Counted from the stretch's first letter, positions 7,792 through 17,298 are shown. The stretch: 64,000 nucleotides of DNA from Pseudovibrio brasiliensis (GCF_018282095.1 NZ_CP074128.1:310001-374000); one strand, 5' to 3'. Notes: generated from the letters alone by a model not told the origin. Numbers and translations: made by a program.

Positions 7792-9345
7792 TCAATCATT
7801 CGCAGAGCTCATCGGCGGCGGGCCGTCGGAGCCTTGTGGCCTTTGCCGTGGGGTGTGGCCCTTGAACGCCCAGAGCGACATGACTGCCGCACCAAACAAA
7901 ACGACCGCACTGAAGATATAAGCATCTGCCAGAGCCCGGCTGCTGATGGCCTTCAGGATGTAAAGAGACTGCGGCCAGCGTTCGTGTAGCAAGGCGGCTG
8001 CAGCAGGCTGATCACCCATGAATTTGTAAAGCAGTAACTGCAAGAGTTCACGGTCTTTGTCGTTGGGTTCCATCAGTTCAGCGGCGGCGGAGATCATGGT
8101 TTTCTCCCGCCAGTTGATCAGCGCCCCCACACAGGCAATGCCAAACACACCGCCCACCTGCCTGCAGGTTTGCAGCAGTGCCGTGGCCCGGGCACGGGCA
8201 AGCAAGGAAACGTGGGAGAGTGCTTCTGTTGAAACAGTACTGATTAGGAAACCGAGCCCTGCCCCCATGAGGATCATGCCGGGAAACAGCAGCCACAGGT
8301 TATTGAAGTGAATGACCAGTGCCTGTGTCGCAAAGCCGATGCCCATAGCCAGACTTCCGCAAACCGCCAGATTGCGGAACTTAATATTGCCCACCAGTCG
8401 CCCGCCAAACTGTGCACACACGATAATCGTCAGCACCACGGGCAACATGGAGAGACCGGCCTCTAGCGGTGTCAGGCTGAGCACATTTTGCAAGAATACG
8501 GCGCCAAACACCACCTGCGCCAACAGGGCAAACGGAATGCAGAACAACAGTAGGCAGCACCCCAGATAGACCTTGTTCTCAAACAGTGAGAACTGAATGA
8601 ACGGATGGGCCACGTGGTGCCTGCGGACAAACAGAAGAGAACAGACAAGGATAACAAACCCAGCCGAGACCACCCCTTCGCCCAGAGAAAGACGATAATC
8701 TCCAAACAGCTGCACAGCTACGGTGAAAACCAACAGGGCCATCACAAACAGGATTGCGCCCTGAAAATCAAAGCTGCCCGTATCCTTGTTGGTTTTGCTC
8801 TTGCCAATGGCAAAGGCCATGATGAGCACGGCAAGTCCAATGGGCACGTTGAGCAGGAAAACAATCCGCCACGAAAAGAACTCCACCAGCAGCCCGCCCA
8901 CCAAGGGCCCGCAGGCCAGGAAGAAAAGCCCTGCTCCAACATAATGGGCCAGCGCCTTGCCACGTTCATCCGCCGGATAGGCTGAGAACACCAGTGCAGT
9001 GGCGGCGGGCTGCATCAGCGCAGCACCTGCCCCCTGAAACACACGGGCAGTAATGAAGAACTCACCCGTGGGGGCATAAGCGCAGGCCAGCGAGGCGGCT
9101 GTGAACAGCGCCAAGCCCATGCGCAGCGAGGTGAAGTAACCGAACTTATCGCCCAGCCAACCGCCGCACATCAACATGGAGGCCAGCGCGATCAGATAGG
9201 CGTTGACCGACCATTGCAGATGCACTGGACCAAACATAAAGGTCCGCTGCAGCGAAGGCAGGATAACGCCCAGTACAGTCTGGTCGACCATGACCAGAGC
9301 AAGTACTCCGATCATATTCAGCAGAACCAGATGTTTGCGGGCCAT
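7792..9345 (-). CDS. MFS transporter, DHA2 (14-helix drug:H+ antiporter) family
   Basis: Integral membrane protein of 517 residues. The ATG at 9345 has GGAGG five bases upstream and is preferred to GTG 9357. The N-terminal MVDQTVLGVILPSLQ matches the D(x)TIVNVALP-type motif of DHA2 exporters, and WLGDKFGYFTSLRMG is the loop 2-3 motif A region. There are about 14 predicted hydrophobic helices. It would export a drug or metabolite in exchange for protons. It shares a strand with the alpha/beta hydrolase and patatin genes upstream, from which it is separated by 23 bases, so the three may form one operon. Confidence 0.9.
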   Translation of the reverse strand: MARKHLVLLNMIGVLALVMVDQTVLGVILPSLQRTFMFGPVHLQWSVNAYLIALASMLMCGGWLGDKFGYFTSLRMGLALFTAASLACAYAPTGEFFITARVFQGAGAALMQPAATALVFSAYPADERGKALAHYVGAGLFFLACGPLVGGLLVEFFSWRIVFLLNVPIGLAVLIMAFAIGKSKTNKDTGSFDFQGAILFVMALLVFTVAVQLFGDYRLSLGEGVVSAGFVILVCSLLFVRRHHVAHPFIQFSLFENKVYLGCCLLLFCIPFALLAQVVFGAVFLQNVLSLTPLEAGLSMLPVVLTIIVCAQFGGRLVGNIKFRNLAVCGSLAMGIGFATQALVIHFNNLWLLFPGMILMGAGLGFLISTVSTEALSHVSLLARARATALLQTCRQVGGVFGIACVGALINWREKTMISAAAELMEPNDKDRELLQLLLYKFMGDQPAAAALLHERWPQSLYILKAISSRALADAYIFSAVVLFGAAVMSLWAFKGHTPRQRPQGSDGPPPMSSAND

Positions 9346-9368
9346 GCTCGCCTCCACTCTCGTACGGC

Positions 9369-10268
9369 TCAGGCACGGTTTTCAAATTGCCCCATGAACC
9401 CTTCAAGGGCCTCAAGGCATTTTGGTTCGTCCAGAATTGGACAGTGACCACGATCAGGAATGTCCACGGCCTGCATGCGCGGTGCCATGGTTTTCATGGA
9501 ACGGATCGTTTCAGCGGATGTGACGTCTGAAAGCTCCCCACGAATGGAAAGGATCGGCAGGTCCAGTTCTGCCGCCCGCTGATGGGCCTTCCAAAGATCG
9601 CGGTAGGCCTCTTTGTTCTCAACGAGCGCGACACCCAGATTATCGTCATAGCGGTGGTGCCACTTGCCGTCTTTCAGGCCAAACATGGAAAGCGCCATGC
9701 GCTCCCACTTGTCATCGGGCAGGTTCACAAACTGGTTGCCCACATGCTCTTTTACCGTTTCAACAACGGCGCTGAGTTCGTCCTCATCCTCCAACTGTCC
9801 GGCATAGCCGAAGATACGGGACATGCCTGCAAACTCAATGGTGGCACCCAGATCGTTCAGGATGGTGCCTGCCAGCATGTCCGGGTGGTCTTCCACCATC
9901 AGCATGGCCAGCAGTGCGCCGAGGGAGGAGCCAAGCAGAACAACGGGTTGCTCGCCGGTAAACGTCCAGAACTCGTAGATATCGCGAATGTAAACGGTGG
10001 TGTTGTAGTTGCTGTAGTCGGGATCATAATCCGACAAATCCCGTCCGCGCAGGTTCAGCGCGTAGATTTTGTAGGTCTTGCTCAGCTGAGCGGCCATGGG
10101 GTCCAGATCACGGGCGCAGCGGGTCAAACCCGGCAGAGCGATGATGGCTGGCTTTTGTGAGGTGCCATTGCCGTAGACGCGGTAGTTCAGCTTGATGCCG
10201 TCAGAGGTTTCAAACCACTTGTTCTCATAGGCGCCGCTGTCGTACTTGCGCTCATCAATCTCACTCAT
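9369..10268 (-). CDS. alpha/beta hydrolase
   Basis: A 299-residue alpha/beta-hydrolase-fold enzyme. I chose ATG 10268, which overlaps the patatin stop in ATGAGTGA and has GAGGTG upstream; the frame is open further but that part lies in the patatin gene. Visible parts are the oxyanion strand (IIALPGLTRCARDLDPM), the nucleophile elbow GSSLG, an acidic region near LSIRGELSDVTS and the late histidine in PDRGHCPILD. The substrate is unknown. Translational coupling to a patatin lipase suggests a role with lipids or esters. Confidence 0.9.
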   Translation of the reverse strand: MSEIDERKYDSGAYENKWFETSDGIKLNYRVYGNGTSQKPAIIALPGLTRCARDLDPMAAQLSKTYKIYALNLRGRDLSDYDPDYSNYNTTVYIRDIYEFWTFTGEQPVVLLGSSLGALLAMLMVEDHPDMLAGTILNDLGATIEFAGMSRIFGYAGQLEDEDELSAVVETVKEHVGNQFVNLPDDKWERMALSMFGLKDGKWHHRYDDNLGVALVENKEAYRDLWKAHQRAAELDLPILSIRGELSDVTSAETIRSMKTMAPRMQAVDIPDRGHCPILDEPKCLEALEGFMGQFENRA

Positions 10269-11358
10269 GAGCACCTCTTTTTTTCTTTGAGCCCGGCTTG
10301 TGGTGCGAATGAGCACATTCCGTCATGTAGCCTTCGTGCTTTTCATTGAGAATGGCCTCAATCCGGTCAGCATTTTTGATCAGCGCGTCGTCAGCGGCCA
10401 GATAGCCAGTCTTGATGCGCTCGTTGATGCTTTTGGGTTCAAAGTCCACCACACCAGTCAGCGCATTGTGTTCTGCATTGACGGTGATGATGTGAGACAG
10501 AGCACGCATTTTCATGAGGGATTGGTAGTGTTCGCAGTCTCGGATAGGCGAGTCTTCTGGCACCAGTTTGTCCAGATCATAAAGCATCTGGGAGTAATGC
10601 TGAGCGGACTTGTCGCCATCCAGCATGAGCCAGAATTTGTCTTCAAACACTAGCTCCGTCATGCGGTAGACAGCTTCTTCCACGGTGGTGGGAATGATGC
10701 CTTCCGGGCAGAACAGCTCGATCAGGAAGATCGGCATATGAGAGATCTGATGATCATCCAGAATACGCAGCAAAGAGCGGATGGGTGTGTTGTCGTAAAG
10801 CCCACCATCCCAGTAATAGCTGCCGTTGAGCTGAATGGGTGGGAACCCCGGCGGCAGGCTGCCGCTGGCCATGATGTGCTTGGAGGTGATGTAGTGATCC
10901 CGGTTGGAAAACCGTTCAATCTGCCCTGTCGCTACATTGGTTGCCGTGATCACCAGTCGCGGGGCTTCCGGGCTGTTGAGGCGCTCAAAGTCGATGAACT
11001 TTTCCATGGTCTCCAGCGCGGGTGTGATGTCGTAGATGCTGGGGCGCTTCTCGGCCATGAAAGAGGGTGCATGCAGCTTGAAAAAACGCGGATGGCCCAT
11101 GCTGGCGCGCAACAGTTTTTGGCTGGAATGCCAGACAAAGCCCGGCGCATGGCTAAGGTGTTCCCATAGAGCGTGCAGGGTTTCGATCGGGTCTCCGAAC
11201 TTGGGGGCAGCGATGACAGCAGCGTTGAGGGCACCGATGGAGGTTCCGGTAATGATCTCCGGCACATATCCCGCCTGATAGATGCGGGTCAGGGCACCAA
11301 CCTCATAAGCTCCAAGAGCTCCACCGCCTTGCATGACAAGGCCAATTCCTTGTGTCAT
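10261..11358 (-). CDS. patatin-like phospholipase with DUF3734
   Basis: A 365-residue acyl hydrolase. The glycine-rich oxyanion loop GGGALGAYEVGAL is at residues 11-23, the nucleophile Ser40 sits in GTSIG, and the dyad aspartate in YWDGGLYDNTP. The C-terminal third matches DUF3734, which follows patatin domains in many alphaproteobacterial proteins of this size. It has no signal peptide and ends in a basic KKKR tail. It likely cleaves membrane phospholipids or handles storage lipid in the cytoplasm. The ATG at 11358 has GGAAGGA upstream. It is coupled to the alpha/beta hydrolase by an 8-base overlap. Confidence 0.9.
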   Translation of the reverse strand: MTQGIGLVMQGGGALGAYEVGALTRIYQAGYVPEIITGTSIGALNAAVIAAPKFGDPIETLHALWEHLSHAPGFVWHSSQKLLRASMGHPRFFKLHAPSFMAEKRPSIYDITPALETMEKFIDFERLNSPEAPRLVITATNVATGQIERFSNRDHYITSKHIMASGSLPPGFPPIQLNGSYYWDGGLYDNTPIRSLLRILDDHQISHMPIFLIELFCPEGIIPTTVEEAVYRMTELVFEDKFWLMLDGDKSAQHYSQMLYDLDKLVPEDSPIRDCEHYQSLMKMRALSHIITVNAEHNALTGVVDFEPKSINERIKTGYLAADDALIKNADRIEAILNEKHEGYMTECAHSHHKPGSKKKRGAHE

Positions 11359-11685
11359 CTACCGTCCTTCCGACAGGGTTTCCTGCATTCCCCCCGGCGT
11401 ACTCCAGCTGGCAGAGAAAGAGCTCTTTCTCACCCAAACCAGAGAACAGACGTGATGATGAGCGGCCCGATAAAGCCCACCTCACTGACACAGCTTAGGC
11501 GCGAACCTCCAAAGAAAGCATAAAGCCTGCCCAAAAATCATGCGGTTTTGAAAGGGCAGTGGTGAGGCGTCTTCGTGGCCTCTCCGGTGAAAACCGGAAG
11601 GTGATGGCAACCACCCAGACGCAAGCCTCTCCTGACACTATGGCTCCTTACAAAATCTGCCTTGATGTAATGAAGTCATAACTCA
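11359..11685. other. intergenic region with a folded three-way-junction-like element
   Basis: Between the divergent patatin and lipoprotein genes. On the plus strand, GCGTCT (11567-11572) pairs with AGACGC (11617-11622), enclosing CCGG 11584-11587/11594-11597 and GGTG 11600-11603/CACC 11612-11615. The element lies 64 bases before the lipoprotein ATG. GACGCAAGCC recalls the core of c-di-GMP-I riboswitches, but the rest of that consensus is missing. I regard it as an unassigned structured leader. Confidence 0.4.
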
Positions 11686-12195
11686 ATGAAAAACAAATAC
11701 TTGCATAGCCTCAAACAGAAGCTGAAGAACCTGCGAAACGCCGCCGTACTCGCTCTGCTCGGGCTTACACTCGCAGCCTGCCAAACAACCATTACGGCGA
11801 AAGACATTGAAGAAGCCCAGGTAAAGGTCTCAAAGGTGACTGTTACGGGCGAATGGAAATACCAAGGGCTCCATAATGTCTTAGGCAAAGACTACGATAG
11901 AGACTTTATCGTTAAACGCACAAAGCAGGTCTTAAAGGACAAACTGAAAGATTTGCGTGGTCCGAAACGGGTCAACGTTGCAGTCACCGTGCGGAGTTTC
12001 TTCGTTTCTAATCTGGGGTATGATGTTCTCTTCGGTACGAGTGCATCTTCCATGGCTGGAACTGTGACAGTTGTCGAAGCAAAGACAGGCAAGGTCATTA
12101 TTAAAGACGAATGGGTTGGCACTGCGGTGGCAAGCCCTGAAGTATTTGCCGAACAAGTTCTGGCGGAGATTTTGCGGGCGACAAAAAAACGCTGA
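11686..12195 (+). CDS. hypothetical lipoprotein
   Basis: A 169-residue protein with a basic N-terminus, a hydrophobic stretch and lipobox LAAC, giving lipidated Cys32. The rest has no motif I recognise; it alternates beta-prone segments (KVSKVTVTGEWKYQG, RVNVAVTVRSFFV) and contains a GTSASSMAGTVTVVEAKTGK part that resembles surface-assembly or DUF4410-like lipoproteins without a firm match. The protein probably sits in the outer membrane facing the periplasm. It is a single gene with a structured leader. Confidence 0.75.
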   Translation: MKNKYLHSLKQKLKNLRNAAVLALLGLTLAACQTTITAKDIEEAQVKVSKVTVTGEWKYQGLHNVLGKDYDRDFIVKRTKQVLKDKLKDLRGPKRVNVAVTVRSFFVSNLGYDVLFGTSASSMAGTVTVVEAKTGKVIIKDEWVGTAVASPEVFAEQVLAEILRATKKR

Positions 12196-12300
12196 CGACT
12201 TTATCTAGCTGCCGTTGCTCTCTGCAGCGGCATGCTGCTGTTAAATTGCGAGTTCAGGGCTTACACTTCGTTGAGCCTGAACTGATAGAGCGATGAGGGT

Positions 12301-12320
12301 GGGGCTCGACTTGGAGCCCC
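12301..12320 (+). other. hairpin just before the ribosome site
   Basis: GGGGCTC (12301-12307) pairs with GAGCCCC (12314-12320), ending eight bases before the AGGAG ribosome site of the next gene. It could be a terminator remnant of the lipoprotein gene or a translation-modulating stem. Confidence 0.45.
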
Positions 12321-12338
12321 GTTCACTAGGAGCTTCGG

Positions 12339-13115
12339 ATGTCTAACAGCTCTTTGCCTCCTGTCCTGCTTTTGACTGGCACCAACGCTGCGGCTTGGGC
12401 GATGGAGAATGTGCGGACCTCCCTTGAGGCTGCCGGATATGTCTGTCACAGCCTCACTTACCGATATCATGACCTGCCACCCGGACCGGAACGCGATGCC
12501 AAGCTCACCGGGCTAAGCATCGCTGATTATGTGGAGGATGCGCGGCAGGCCATAGATGAGATTGGCGAGCCTCCGGTTGTTGTTGGGCACTCGATCGGTG
12601 GGTTGATTGCGCAGCTTCTGGCAGCTGAGGATGCCATCAAAGCGGGCGTTCTTCTCAACAGCAGCATTGTGAATGGCACTCTGCCGACCACGGAGGAAGA
12701 GCGAGACCTCGGGAAGCTGCTCATTTCAGCAGGTGCCTTCTGGGAAAGAGCGCTGGAGCAGGATTTTGAGCTGCTGGCAAAGTATGGGTTCAACACGCTG
12801 TCGCCCCAGATGCAACGTGACATTCATGGGCGTCTTGGCTCTGAATCTGGTCGGGTGCTGTTTGAGTTCTTCTTCTGGATGTATGACGTTCACCGGACCA
12901 CGTTTGTGGACCCAGACAAGGTCACATGCCCCCTGCTCTTCATCTCAGGAAACGAGGACAAGGCCGTGCCACCAAGCACAGCGCGGGTAATGGCCGAGCG
13001 TTATGAAACAGCGGAGTTCCTCGCAGTCGGCGGAGCTTGCCACTACATACAGTTTGACGAGCAATGGCCTGAGACAGCCGCCAAGATGCTCGACTGGCTG
13101 AGCCGAAATCTCTGA
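12339..13115 (+). CDS. alpha/beta hydrolase
   Basis: A 258-residue alpha/beta hydrolase without signal peptide. The nucleophile is in VVGHSIGGLIAQLL, an acid region lies around LFISGNEDKAVPPS, and the catalytic His is in GGACHYIQFDEQWPE. The pattern resembles short lipases/esterases and carboxymethylbutenolide-type enzymes, but the substrate is unknown. AGGAG lies seven bases before the ATG. Its neighbours are unrelated; the amidohydrolase downstream is convergent. Confidence 0.88.
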   Translation: MSNSSLPPVLLLTGTNAAAWAMENVRTSLEAAGYVCHSLTYRYHDLPPGPERDAKLTGLSIADYVEDARQAIDEIGEPPVVVGHSIGGLIAQLLAAEDAIKAGVLLNSSIVNGTLPTTEEERDLGKLLISAGAFWERALEQDFELLAKYGFNTLSPQMQRDIHGRLGSESGRVLFEFFFWMYDVHRTTFVDPDKVTCPLLFISGNEDKAVPPSTARVMAERYETAEFLAVGGACHYIQFDEQWPETAAKMLDWLSRNL

Positions 13116-13142
13116 GGGCTGCTCCCTAAACCAACCTGCCTC

Positions 13143-14864
13143 CTAAGTGCTGGTTGGTTCCGTCTCATCTCCCATCAGCATCTTCCAGACGGCCTTGATG
13201 GCCAGTTCCGGGTCGAACCAGCTGACGAAACGGGTGTCCACGGGTTGGCCGTTGCGGATGGTGAGGGTTGGGCGGATCAAGCGCAGGCCTTCCGGGCGCA
13301 TCACCTGCGGATTGCCGTTGAGCAGGGTGAAGTCAGCCTTCATGCCCACCGCGATCATGCCAAGCGTGTCTTCCTGCCCCAGTTGACGGGCTGCATCAAC
13401 GGTCATCGCCTGCAGCGCTTCTTCCAGCGTCACCGCATGGTCAGCCCCAACTACCGTGTTCCCGCTTTGGGAGGTGCGGGACATGGCGGTTTCCACCGTG
13501 CCCATGGGGTTCATAGGTGTTGCGGGATGATCTCCATGGAAGGTGACCACAGCACCGGCATCCTTGGCATCGCGCACGGGCATATAACGGTTCACACGGT
13601 TGCTGCCGAACAGGTCTTCCAGCTGGTCGCCGTAAAAGGTGATGTGATCCACGAAGAAGCCAAGGGAGACACCCAGATTAGTCGCCCATTGGATCTGCTC
13701 GCGGGTGATCAGTGCGTTGTGCTCCAGCCGGTGCTGGATGTCATCGCGCGGGTCTTCGGCCTGAATGGTGGCGATGGCCATCAAAGCCTGATCAATGGCG
13801 CGCTCGCCCTGCACATGCATGGCCACCTGTCCGCTCTTCTTATGCACCTCCCGCAGTTTCTCAATCAGCTCCGTATCGCTCATGTTGAGTTCGCCATGAT
13901 GGCCTGAGGAGAGGCCGAGCCGTTCCAACACAAGCTCAGAGGTTTCATAGGGGTGATAGGTGGCTGCTGCTCCGGTGAACGGCGAGCCATCCAGCCAGAA
14001 CTTGGCGCCCAAAATGGTGAAGCGATCATCACCGCCAAAGCGCCAGTTGGGCAGTTGATCCTCAGTCAGATAGAGATAGGTCCGGACTGGCGGGTTGTCC
14101 TCCAACCCAATGCGCTGCAACAGACCCACCGGATTAGGATGACGTCCCACAGCCCCGGTCACGCCGATGCTGGTGTAACCCGCCTTGGCATAGTCCGTAT
14201 ACTTCTTGCGCACCAAGAGCTCTACGGCCTCATCAGATGGGGCCGGAATTGCGGAAACAACGCGGTTGATCTCCTCCAGCTCCCGCAGCATTGGTCCGCG
14301 GCTTGGGTCAATGCCTGCTTCTTTCAGGGCCACTGAGTTGGCGTAGGCCTCATGCATCATCTGGGTCAGAACCAGCATGGGCTTGTCGGGAGAGATGGCG
14401 TCCAGTTCTGCCAAAGTTGGCGGGGAAAGGTCTTTGATCGCGATCGGATCCCAGCCATAGGCCATCACCCACGGTGTCAGGCTGTATTCATCCGCCGATT
14501 CCTCAAGGGCCTTCATGATCTGTGAACGGCTGTTGTATTTGAAGGCGCTGATATCGGTGGCAGCGCCCAGCAAGGCAGCGGCAATCGGGTGGGTATGCGG
14601 TTCAATCAGACCGGGGATCAGCGTGCCCTGGAGACGGATGAGCTTGGCTTTGTCCTGATTTTCCAAATGGCGCACATCGCCTAACGCCATGATTTCGTTG
14701 CCATCAACCAAGATGGCCTGCACCTGTGGGCGCTCCGGGTCCATGGTCAGAATACGGTCGGCGGTGATGATGTACTTGCCTGGATATTCTGGCGGCAGGG
14801 AATACCAGTAGTAGCCAGCAGCGGCGCCTACAATGACAATGACCAGCCCAGCAATCCAACGCAT
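13143..14864 (-). CDS. amidohydrolase (YtcJ-like, metal-dependent)
   Basis: A 573-residue amidohydrolase-superfamily enzyme of the YtcJ/ExeX type. It starts with an uncleaved-looking N-terminal hydrophobic helix (residues 3-21), so it is probably anchored to the periplasmic face. The metal-binding HxH is in EPHTHPIA, with later ligands likely in MHVQGERAID and RLEHN, and an aspartate in FHGDHPATP. It would hydrolyse an amide or N-acyl bond in a small molecule. GGAGGAGG upstream of ATG 14864 supports the start. It follows the cytochrome P450 on the same strand with a 93-base gap, so co-transcription is possible. Confidence 0.85.
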   Translation of the reverse strand: MRWIAGLVIVIVGAAAGYYWYSLPPEYPGKYIITADRILTMDPERPQVQAILVDGNEIMALGDVRHLENQDKAKLIRLQGTLIPGLIEPHTHPIAAALLGAATDISAFKYNSRSQIMKALEESADEYSLTPWVMAYGWDPIAIKDLSPPTLAELDAISPDKPMLVLTQMMHEAYANSVALKEAGIDPSRGPMLRELEEINRVVSAIPAPSDEAVELLVRKKYTDYAKAGYTSIGVTGAVGRHPNPVGLLQRIGLEDNPPVRTYLYLTEDQLPNWRFGGDDRFTILGAKFWLDGSPFTGAAATYHPYETSELVLERLGLSSGHHGELNMSDTELIEKLREVHKKSGQVAMHVQGERAIDQALMAIATIQAEDPRDDIQHRLEHNALITREQIQWATNLGVSLGFFVDHITFYGDQLEDLFGSNRVNRYMPVRDAKDAGAVVTFHGDHPATPMNPMGTVETAMSRTSQSGNTVVGADHAVTLEEALQAMTVDAARQLGQEDTLGMIAVGMKADFTLLNGNPQVMRPEGLRLIRPTLTIRNGQPVDTRFVSWFDPELAIKAVWKMLMGDETEPTST

Positions 14865-14957
14865 ACCAACCTCCTCCTTCTTACCCTTACGGAATGATGC
14901 ATATAATTGGCAGGGACGCCACCCGATAGTTTCGGGCTTTTCGCAGGTTTTGCGTCC

Positions 14958-16346
14958 CTAATGAGTAATATGACTGCGTTTGATGAGCTTGCATCGGATC
15001 TCAGACTGAGACCTCAGCGCAATTCCTGTTTCAGGAAAAACCTCCTCCGGCTTTTCTGCCTTGAAGTTGTAATGACGCGTCACGCCAGCCAGCACAGAGG
15101 TGGCCTCCACGGTTGAGAAGCTGGCTCCCGCACACACACGCGGGCCAATGCCAAACGGCATGTAAGCCCCGGTCATCGGGTCATCATCGCGCTCAAACCG
15201 GTCCGGATCAAAGTGGTCAGGATGGTGCCAGTAAGACCGGTGCCGGTGAACGATCCACGGTGAAATGATAATCAATGCCCCTCGCGGGATCTTATGGCCG
15301 CCAATGGTCGTCTCTTCCATGGCCATACGGGAGAGGAATGCGATGGGCGGATAGAGCCGCGTGGTTTCGCGGAAGATATTGCGGGTGAACTTCAGCTTGG
15401 ACAGGTGCTTGTACTCAAGCTCCTCGCCATTGGTGACGTTATCCGTCTCCCGCCGAATACGCTCCGTGTAGTCTGGTCGCTGGGAGAGAATGAAGAACGC
15501 CCAGTTGAGTACGGCAGAGGTGGTTTCATGCCCGGCAAGGAAGAAGGTGGCGATGTGATCCACCAGCTGTTCCTTGCTGAAGGGCAACCCAGTTTGTGGA
15601 TGGCGGGCATCCAAAAGGCGCTGGCACATGTCGTCATGCTGGCCAAACCGATCAGCAGTATGCTCATCCACCAGATCTGTCAGGAGAAGCCGGATTTCAT
15701 CGCGCAGCATCTCTGCCTCTTTAGGCAAAGGAGGCTTGGGGTCTTCCGCTGTTCCGCGCAAAATCATCTTACGCGCCCATGTTGTCGTAATCGCTTGGTA
15801 CTGCATGGCCTGCATGAACACCTTACGAGCACGTTCGCTGTCGAGAGGGTGTGAAAAGATGGTGCGAAAGATGATGTCCGCGGTCAGACGGCTCATCTCA
15901 TCGCGCAGACTGATGGACTTTCCGAACTCAGCCGCTTTATCCAGATAGGTCAGAAACTCGTTACAGGCATCCTGAATATGCTTGAACGCACTGCGCACAC
16001 CCACATGAGAAAACACCGGAGCAATCATCTCGCGCTGTTCTTCCCAGTTTTGACCACTGGCAATGATCGTGCTCTCCCCGATTACCGGTTTGAGCGTATC
16101 CACCATCACATCGGATTTTGGAAACGACAGCCGCTTTTCAACCAGCACCTCATTCACCAGATCGGGCGCATTGACCAGATAACAGGGGCGACGGGTAAAA
16201 TAGACCCGCTCCATCGGACTGTTGAAGAACTCCTCGGGGATAAGGTTTAAAACATTGCGCGCCCAGAACACGCGAAACAGTCGCAGACCTCGGAGCGGTT
16301 TGCAGGGCGTTGGTGCCGGAGGCCGATAAAGGATTGGTTCAGGCAT
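14958..16346 (-). CDS. cytochrome P450
   Basis: A soluble bacterial P450 of 462 residues. The I-helix oxygen-binding motif is AGHETTSAVLNW, the K-helix ExxR is in ETTRLYPP, and the haem-cysteine loop is PFGIGPRVCAGASF. The sequence resembles CYP enzymes that hydroxylate fatty acids or terpenoids (CYP102/CYP4-like I-helix), but I cannot assign a subfamily. It needs ferredoxin or flavodoxin partners that are not encoded nearby. The AT-rich divergent region upstream separates it from the SnoaL-like gene. Confidence 0.92.
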   Translation of the reverse strand: MPEPILYRPPAPTPCKPLRGLRLFRVFWARNVLNLIPEEFFNSPMERVYFTRRPCYLVNAPDLVNEVLVEKRLSFPKSDVMVDTLKPVIGESTIIASGQNWEEQREMIAPVFSHVGVRSAFKHIQDACNEFLTYLDKAAEFGKSISLRDEMSRLTADIIFRTIFSHPLDSERARKVFMQAMQYQAITTTWARKMILRGTAEDPKPPLPKEAEMLRDEIRLLLTDLVDEHTADRFGQHDDMCQRLLDARHPQTGLPFSKEQLVDHIATFFLAGHETTSAVLNWAFFILSQRPDYTERIRRETDNVTNGEELEYKHLSKLKFTRNIFRETTRLYPPIAFLSRMAMEETTIGGHKIPRGALIIISPWIVHRHRSYWHHPDHFDPDRFERDDDPMTGAYMPFGIGPRVCAGASFSTVEATSVLAGVTRHYNFKAEKPEEVFPETGIALRSQSEIRCKLIKRSHITH

Positions 16347-16424
16347 GTATGCTGCTTCTTTCGCGGTACATATCTATCGCGTGGCAGCCTTGTCCGTTCA
16401 TTTTCTGCTCTGGGTTATGAAAAA

Positions 16425-16635
16425 CAAAAAAACGCCAGAAAACGCAAAAAACGCATAAACCTTTCAAAGTCCACGCAAACAATCTTTCCTGTTATTTTTC
16501 TAACACTTAGCTCTCTAATGCCGACCTAAGGAAACAGCGCAAAAATCCCGGTTACTCTTCATAAATCCTCAAGCAAGCCCGCACTTATTCCCGTCCCTCC
16601 GGCTAGGTTGACCATTACGTCAATATGGGTTTGAC
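16425..16635. promoter_or_regulatory. phased A-tracts and TTGAC/GTCAA repeats in divergent promoter region
   Basis: ACGC occurs at 16432, 16442 and 16451, each after an A-run, so A-tracts recur at about one helical turn and the DNA should be bent. Further on, TTGAC 16608-16612 and GTCAA 16619-16623 make an inverted repeat with a 6-base spacer, and TTGAC recurs at 16631-16635. The region separates the P450 gene (minus) from the SnoaL-like gene (plus) and may control both. The whole gap 16347-16703 has no gene. Confidence 0.4.
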
Positions 16636-16703
16636 TGGTGATGCTCTGTCTGACCAGCGCTTGCGCTGGGAGAATAAAGGCAGCAGCTGGGGAGGATAAA
16701 CGG

Positions 16704-17129
16704 ATGTCGACGAACTACTCTGAAAACCTGCAGAAGTGGCTTGATATGCTGGAGGGCGGCAAGGATCTGGCGAAGCTGTCTGCCATGATTGCCAAGGACT
16801 GCGTGTTTTACAGCCCGGTGGTGCACAACCCGCAACGGGGACAGCAGATCACCGTCATGTATCTTTATGGCGCCGCTCAGGTGCTCGGCGTCAACAAGAG
16901 CTTCAAATATGTGCGCATTCTGGATTGCGGCAAAAATGCTGTGCTGGAGTTTGAGACAGAAGTCGATGGTATCTTCATCAACGGTGTCGACATGATCCAT
17001 TGGAATGAAGAGGGGTTGATTGATGATTTCAAGGTCATGCTGCGCCCTCTCAAAGCGGTGACCATGGTGCAGGCGAAAATGGCGGAAATGCTGGAAGCCC
17101 TTAAAGCACCTGCAAAGACTGCTGGATAA
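16704..17129 (+). CDS. SnoaL-like/NTF2-fold protein
   Basis: A 141-residue protein of the nuclear-transport-factor-2 fold. The N-terminal helix (NLQKWLDMLEGGKDLAKLSAM), the segment LSAMIAKDCVFYSPVVHNPQ and the C-terminal strand DMIHWNEEGLIDDFKVMLRP are typical of SnoaL-like domains, which act as small isomerases or hydrolases or only bind ligands. I chose ATG 16704 with GGGGAGGA seven bases upstream instead of a longer frame from 16638 that lacks a ribosome site. No active-site residue can be assigned. The divergent neighbour is the P450. Confidence 0.8.
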   Translation: MSTNYSENLQKWLDMLEGGKDLAKLSAMIAKDCVFYSPVVHNPQRGQQITVMYLYGAAQVLGVNKSFKYVRILDCGKNAVLEFETEVDGIFINGVDMIHWNEEGLIDDFKVMLRPLKAVTMVQAKMAEMLEALKAPAKTAG

Positions 17130-17298
17130 GTTGAAGGATGCAGGGGAGTAATTGATAACCATCTCTGCGCTCCCCTCATAGAATTGGTTCCTGAAATCTC
17201 ATGGGTCTCAGGCCGTGAGGCCGTGACCTTAAATATTCTGTAATCCCCCGCCCCTTGAAATATTCCCGTTAGGTCACCCAATCCTGCGCGGGAATACG

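Noticed and set aside
11567-11685. c-di-GMP-I, fluoride or cobalamin riboswitch
   Set aside because: Single fragments of each consensus (GACGCAAGCC, GGTGATGG, CCGGTGAAAA) appear, but none of the full patterns can be traced.
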